A stretch of DNA of 17,083 nt from a bacterium (lineage in GTDB: Bacteria; Actinomycetota; Acidimicrobiia; Spongiisociales; UBA11373): NCBI GenBank assembly GCA_013202595.1, contig JABMPV010000114.1:1-17083 (forward strand), written 5' to 3'. Shown in pieces: positions 14,128 through 17,083 of the stretch. The notes under the pieces are model-generated. The model did no database searches. It saw only the letters and a program-made list of their open reading frames with translations, and was not told the origin of the DNA. How positions within the stretch are numbered: position 1 is the first letter of the stretch; every line of letters begins with the position of its first letter. Both the position numbers and the translations under genes were made by a program.

Positions 14128-15080
14128 CACACTTCCTCGTTCAGGGCAGTGGTGGCGGCTACCAGGCGGTGGTGCAACTCAGCCGTGTCCGCGGCATCCC
14201 ACTCGCTCACCTCGCCGCGCAGATGCGAGGTCAGGTCGTCTTCGTTGTCGAGTCGTGCCGCTGGCACCAGGAGCGGGCCCTCCGGATGAGCGATCGAGAC
14301 GGTCCCGCGGAGGGGCGACTGCATTATCATCCATGAGAGGTCCTCCGTGCCGTAGTCGCCTCGCATCACGGCTTCGGGCACACCGTGGTGGAGGATGGAG
14401 GCATCGCCCTCGGGCCCCGGCCTGGCGCGGTCGAGATTGCGCCGCCTGCTCTCCGCGGGGCTGACCGCGACATGGACGATCGCACTGCGCACCAGCACGG
14501 AGCTCGACATCGCAGCCAGCGAGTTGGCGAACCCGAACGGAGACTCGAGCGGTGGCACCGCTCCCTCGGGACCACCGCGCGCGAACTCGACCACGAGGGT
14601 TCGGCCATCCAGGGAATCCACCCGTGGAAGGGAATCGCGCAGCTCGGCAGCATCCGGTTCGACGGCATCCGCGAGGCGCCCGTTGAGGTCGGAATCGAGA
14701 GCATCGAACCGCCGGCCGATGCCTGCACCTTCGGATGCCGAGTCCATCCGGTCGAAGAGCCATGGCGCCGCCGGTCCGGGCGGTGGCGGTGGGCCGGTCA
14801 CATCCCTGATGTCCTCGTCGAGGAGCAGTGTCAGTGTCAGCCAGTCCCGCTGTTCTGTGAACTGCGATCGAGAGTCTGTGAAGAACATCGGGACGGCGCC
14901 CAGCGACGCCATCTCGCCGGAGATGCGGCGCATCAGGTGGACGTATGGATAGTCGTCTACGTGCACCTGGCCGCCGAGGCTCAGATCGGCGAGCGCCCCG
15001 GCGTCGAGGTGGTCGAGGTAGCGTCGGATCTCGGACTTGCCCGAGGCCGGCAGCGCCAGCAGCAGCATGATGTCGATCAT
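14127..15080 (-). CDS. P-loop NTPase/kinase-like protein of unknown function
   Basis: A 317-residue protein opening with a hydrophobic strand and a P-loop, LLLALPASGKSE (residues 6-17), as in small-molecule kinases and AAA-like NTPases; the first Walker A glycine is replaced. Other conserved-looking pieces are QVHVDDYPYVHLMRRI (38-53), a Pro-rich PPPPPGP loop (97-103), TLVVEFARGGPEGAVPPLE (161-179) and LVRSAIVHVAVSPAESRRRN (196-215), which resembles the lid and Arg region of nucleotide kinases. I cannot name the substrate. The ATG at 15080 sets the P-loop at the N-terminus. The open frame extends far upstream but only antisense to the divergent gene. No good ribosome-binding site is visible, so a leaderless or short-leader transcript is possible. 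It is coupled to the lipoprotein gene by TGATG. Confidence 0.72.
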   Translation of the reverse strand: MIDIMLLLALPASGKSEIRRYLDHLDAGALADLSLGGQVHVDDYPYVHLMRRISGEMASLGAVPMFFTDSRSQFTEQRDWLTLTLLLDEDIRDVTGPPPPPGPAAPWLFDRMDSASEGAGIGRRFDALDSDLNGRLADAVEPDAAELRDSLPRVDSLDGRTLVVEFARGGPEGAVPPLESPFGFANSLAAMSSSVLVRSAIVHVAVSPAESRRRNLDRARPGPEGDASILHHGVPEAVMRGDYGTEDLSWMIMQSPLRGTVSIAHPEGPLLVPAARLDNEDDLTSHLRGEVSEWDAADTAELHHRLVAATTALNEEV

Positions 15081-15149
15081 GGGAGTGATGGTGGCAGCGA
15101 CCGGCGCATAGCGCCATCTCTCATCCTGTCTCCTAGTCTTCCGTCCGTC
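15081..15149. promoter_or_regulatory. Short divergent promoter region with inverted repeat
   Basis: A 69-bp gap between two outward-facing genes, carrying GGCGC-ATA-GCGCC (15103-15115). TAGTCT (15134-15139), which fits TANNNT, ends 10 nt before the plus-strand ATG and lacks a ribosome-binding site after it, consistent with a leaderless transcript. No convincing -35 box is seen. Confidence 0.35.
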
Positions 15150-16331
15150 ATGATCGGTCGTCGCTTCGCAGCCCACCTCGCCCTCTGGGCCGTGGGCGCA
15201 GCCGTGCTCCGATTCGCTCTCGTGCCCGCCGAGGTGTGCCCGCCTGTGACCGCAGCCCAGGTCCGCACGTCGATTGGTGAAGCCGTCGACTGGTTCGAGC
15301 GGGGCTACCGGGACGATGGGCGATACACCTACGGGTTCACGAGAGACGGAGCCATCGAGTCGAGCGGCTACAACACCGCCCGGCATGCCGGTGTCACCAT
15401 GTCGCTCTACCAGGTGGCGATCGAATTGGACCCGTCGGCCGCCGTGCTGGCCGATCAGGGCCTGCAGTACATGCTGGACGATCTCATCGACACCGGTGGC
15501 GGCGCCATTGCATGGAAGGGCACTACGGGGGATGTTCCGCTCGGCGCCAACAGCCTGTTCCTCGCAGCGCTGAGCCTCAGGCGCGACTTCACCGGAGATC
15601 CGGTGCACGACGACCTGATGCGCGGTGTCGGCCGATTCCTGGTCGGCCAGCAGCAGGAGGATGGCTCGATGCTGGCCCACTGGCGTCCGTCGACGGGCGC
15701 CCCGGTCCCCGGAATCACGGGGATCTTCGCCTCTGGTGAGGCATCGTGGGCGCTGGCGATGCTGGACCGCCTTTTCCCCGGCGAAGGCTGGGGCGAGTCG
15801 GCAGCCGACACACTCGACTACCTCAATGTGCAGCGCGATCGTGATGAGGGCCGGATCTCGCGCCTGCCCGACCACTGGGCCGCCTATACGGTCTCTGCGC
15901 TGCGTCCGGATCTCATCGATGAGGACCGGATGGGCTATGGCCGCCAACTCGCCGGTTACTTCGGCATCAGGCTTCGCTTCGAGTCCCAGCGCCTCGGCAG
16001 CGGCGTCAACCTGCTGCTGCGTTGGTACCCGGGACCGCCCGCCGGTGTCGGAACGGCCGGCGAGGGGATCGGGGCCCTGTGGCGACTCGCCCAGACCGAC
16101 GATCGCCTCGCCGATCTCGAGGAGAACATCGAAGACCGCCTGGTCTGCACCGCAGGGTTCATGGTGGAGCGTCAGGTGACGGGGGCCCAGGCACAGGAGT
16201 GGCCCAACCCCGATCTCACCAGGGGAGCCTGGTTCTACAGGGGCTACACCCAGATGGATGACGAGCAGCACGTGATCTCGGCGCTGCTCGCTGCGCTACC
16301 GATCTTGGAACAACGGGAGGCTTCAGGATGA
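15150..16331 (+). CDS. Exported or membrane-anchored protein with predicted alpha/alpha-toroid fold, function unknown
   Basis: A 393-residue protein. An N-terminal hydrophobic segment (about 6-26, after basic residues) is a signal anchor or signal peptide. The remainder is a series of paired helices with Gly-, Trp- and Tyr-rich turns, as in (alpha/alpha)6 toroids. One turn, GQQQEDGSMLAHW (166-178), resembles the QxxDGSW repeat of squalene-cyclase/prenyltransferase toroids. SGYNTARHAG (72-81), GIFASGEASWAL (191-202) and RGYTQMDDEQHVISALLAAL (364-383) are other likely active-site or core segments. It may be a carbohydrate- or polyprenoid-acting enzyme, but no family catalytic set is recognised. 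The ATG at 15150 is the first in-frame start after the divergent gap. The open frame further left is antisense to the P-loop gene. Its stop overlaps the next gene (ATGA). Confidence 0.72.
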   Translation: MIGRRFAAHLALWAVGAAVLRFALVPAEVCPPVTAAQVRTSIGEAVDWFERGYRDDGRYTYGFTRDGAIESSGYNTARHAGVTMSLYQVAIELDPSAAVLADQGLQYMLDDLIDTGGGAIAWKGTTGDVPLGANSLFLAALSLRRDFTGDPVHDDLMRGVGRFLVGQQQEDGSMLAHWRPSTGAPVPGITGIFASGEASWALAMLDRLFPGEGWGESAADTLDYLNVQRDRDEGRISRLPDHWAAYTVSALRPDLIDEDRMGYGRQLAGYFGIRLRFESQRLGSGVNLLLRWYPGPPAGVGTAGEGIGALWRLAQTDDRLADLEENIEDRLVCTAGFMVERQVTGAQAQEWPNPDLTRGAWFYRGYTQMDDEQHVISALLAALPILEQREASG

Positions 16332-16882
16332 CAGGACTCTTGCTCGCCATCGCCTGGCAGGCAGTGGTCAACGCCCCGCGGACCCGTCTTGGAGTCCCTG
16401 AGGGGTCAGATCACAGAGCGCGGTTCGCGATCGTGGCGACCGGCGGCGTGCTCGCTCTCGGTGCCTTCTGGCTGCTCGCCGGGGTATCCGGTCCGCTCCT
16501 GGAGGCTCTCGAGATCACCCCGGAGACCTTCCGGATCGCGGCGGGCCTGGTGGTCGTGGTCGGCGGCGTCCGATCGTTCGTGAAGGAGATCCCTCATGAG
16601 GAACCGGTTCCCGAGGGCCCGATCGCCGCTCTGTGGCCTGTGGCGTTTCCCCGACTGATCACGCCGTCGGCCTTCCTCCTGGCCATCTCGGCCGGGTCCA
16701 CGGAGGGCGTGGTAGCGACCATGGTCGCGGTGGTCGCTGCCGTGGCGATTCTGGTGGCACTGTTCCCGGTTCGCACCGACGGCCTGGCCGGCCGGGTGCT
16801 CGTCGCCGTCGGGAGGATCGTCGCAGTGCTGGCCGTCGTTGCAGGGATCTTCCTGATGGTCGACGGCATCCGGGACGTGTAG
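16328..16882 (+). CDS. MarC-like six-span integral membrane protein
   Basis: A 184-residue, almost entirely hydrophobic protein with about six predicted membrane spans (roughly 3-15, 33-60, 68-85, 98-122, 127-147, 157-181). Two halves each show a polar break of the MarC/UPF0056 (LysE-superfamily) kind: VVNAPRTR near residue 13, where MarC has a VxNP segment, and PVAFPRLITPSAF (104-116), like the MarC PLAFPLLAGPGAI segment. TFRIAAGLVVVVGGVR (67-82) and the C-terminal VAGIFLMVDGI also fit. MarC proteins are putative transporters of unproven substrate. The start ATG overlaps the upstream stop (ATGA) and is preceded by GGGAGG 7 nt upstream, so the two genes are translationally coupled. It is shorter and more divergent than typical MarC, hence moderate confidence. 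Confidence 0.65.
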   Translation: MTGLLLAIAWQAVVNAPRTRLGVPEGSDHRARFAIVATGGVLALGAFWLLAGVSGPLLEALEITPETFRIAAGLVVVVGGVRSFVKEIPHEEPVPEGPIAALWPVAFPRLITPSAFLLAISAGSTEGVVATMVAVVAAVAILVALFPVRTDGLAGRVLVAVGRIVAVLAVVAGIFLMVDGIRDV

Positions 16883-16892
16883 GACGGCCCTT

Positions 16893-16991
16893 CGGGCAGT
16901 GCCTTCCGGCGCCGCCCTTTCGGGTCGGGCAGTGCCTTCCGGCGCCGCCCTTTCGGGTCGGGCAGTGCCTTCCGGCGCCGCCCTTTCGGGC
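16893..16991. repeat. Three tandem 33-bp copies of a terminator-like hairpin
   Basis: Copies at 16893-16925, 16926-16958 and 16959-16991 are identical except for the last base of copy 3 (C for T). Each copy holds GGGCAGTGCC, loop TTCC, GGCGCCGCCC, which fold into a 10-bp stem with one mismatch and one G-U pair, followed on the plus strand by TTTC. On the minus strand the loop reads GGAA, a GNRA tetraloop. A competing hairpin, GCCGCCC-TTTC-GGGCGGC, forms at 16977-16994. The array begins 11 bp after the MarC-like stop, so it may serve as a repeated terminator or 3' stabiliser. The period divides by 3, leaving both strands open, but the implied peptides are low-complexity and not credible as protein. 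Confidence 0.85.
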
Positions 16992-16995
16992 GGCT

Positions 16996-17083
16996 GTCCG
17001 ACGTCCGACGTCCGTGGGCGCGTGTGGGCACTCGTGATGGCTGACCCCTGACGGCTGAAGACCGACGTCGGATGCCGGATGCC
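16996..17083. repeat. Short direct repeats and a palindrome at the right window edge
   Basis: GTCCGAC occurs twice head to tail (16996-17009) with a partial third copy (17010-17014). CCGACGTCGG (17062-17071) is a perfect 10-bp palindrome. GGATGCC is repeated at 17070-17076 and 17077-17083. No gene is seen here, and the repeats may continue past the edge. Confidence 0.6.

Noticed and set aside
14385..15149. Upstream extension of the toroid gene frame on the plus strand
   Set aside because: It runs antisense to the P-loop gene, and a hydrophobic signal segment begins right at the ATG at 15150.
15081..16271. Long upstream extension of the P-loop protein frame on the minus strand
   Set aside because: The extra ~397 residues are antisense to the toroid gene and unlike protein; the P-loop belongs at the N-terminus, so the ATG at 15080 was used.
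16893..16991. CRISPR array
   Set aside because: The copies are contiguous with no unique spacers and there are no cas genes nearby.
16594..17037. Open frames across the 33-bp repeats giving 11-residue peptide repeats on both strands
   Set aside because: The period is a multiple of three, so frames stay open trivially; the peptides are low-complexity and the region follows an operon end.

Overview
The window is a dense, GC-rich bacterial chromosome segment. The base composition, frequent GTG starts, short intergenic gaps, an LCP cell-wall ligase with a multi-span membrane N-terminus and a Thr/Pro-rich lipoprotein all suggest an actinobacterial (Actinomycetota) genome, possibly an uncultured lineage such as Acidimicrobiia. 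That placement is inference. I see no rRNA, tRNA, CRISPR array, transposase, integrase or phage gene.

Left end (1-3050, minus strand): three tightly coupled genes of a 2-oxoacid:acceptor oxidoreductase: gamma subunit, a fusion of a GltD-like NAD(P)H/FAD oxidoreductase with a 2[4Fe-4S] ferredoxin, and the alpha subunit, which runs off the left edge. The TPP-binding beta subunit is presumably just beyond the window. The fusion suggests an NAD(P)-linked enzyme rather than a purely ferredoxin-linked one.

3051-4913 (plus): a divergent intergenic region with a strong dyad, then an LCP (LytR-CpsA-Psr) protein. It converges on the next cluster with directly abutting stop codons.

4914-10399 (minus): a five-gene run read right to left: GH13 amylase/neopullulanase-like enzyme, small cupin, OBG/DRG-type TGS GTPase, dienelactone-hydrolase-family protein and GH1 beta-glucosidase. 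The two glycosidases suggest use of alpha-glucans or maltodextrins and beta-glucosides. Neither has an evident signal peptide, so they probably act on imported oligosaccharides.

10492-10971 (plus): a small glycine-zipper/PH-like protein. 11079-15080 (minus): a large malic enzyme with a structured leader, a PQQ-propeller lipoprotein and a P-loop protein, the last two translationally coupled. 15150-16882 (plus): a secreted or anchored predicted alpha/alpha-toroid protein overlapping a MarC-like six-span membrane protein.

Right end (16883-17083): non-coding, holding three tandem 33-bp copies of a terminator-like hairpin and short direct repeats. Malic enzyme and the 2-oxoacid oxidoreductase together suggest central metabolism around pyruvate or other 2-oxoacids. 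Most of the window is ordinary housekeeping and carbohydrate metabolism. The most unusual items are the flavoprotein-ferredoxin fusion, the tandem hairpin array, the hairpin shared by two convergent stop codons, and the unassigned toroid/MarC-like pair facing a P-loop/lipoprotein pair.
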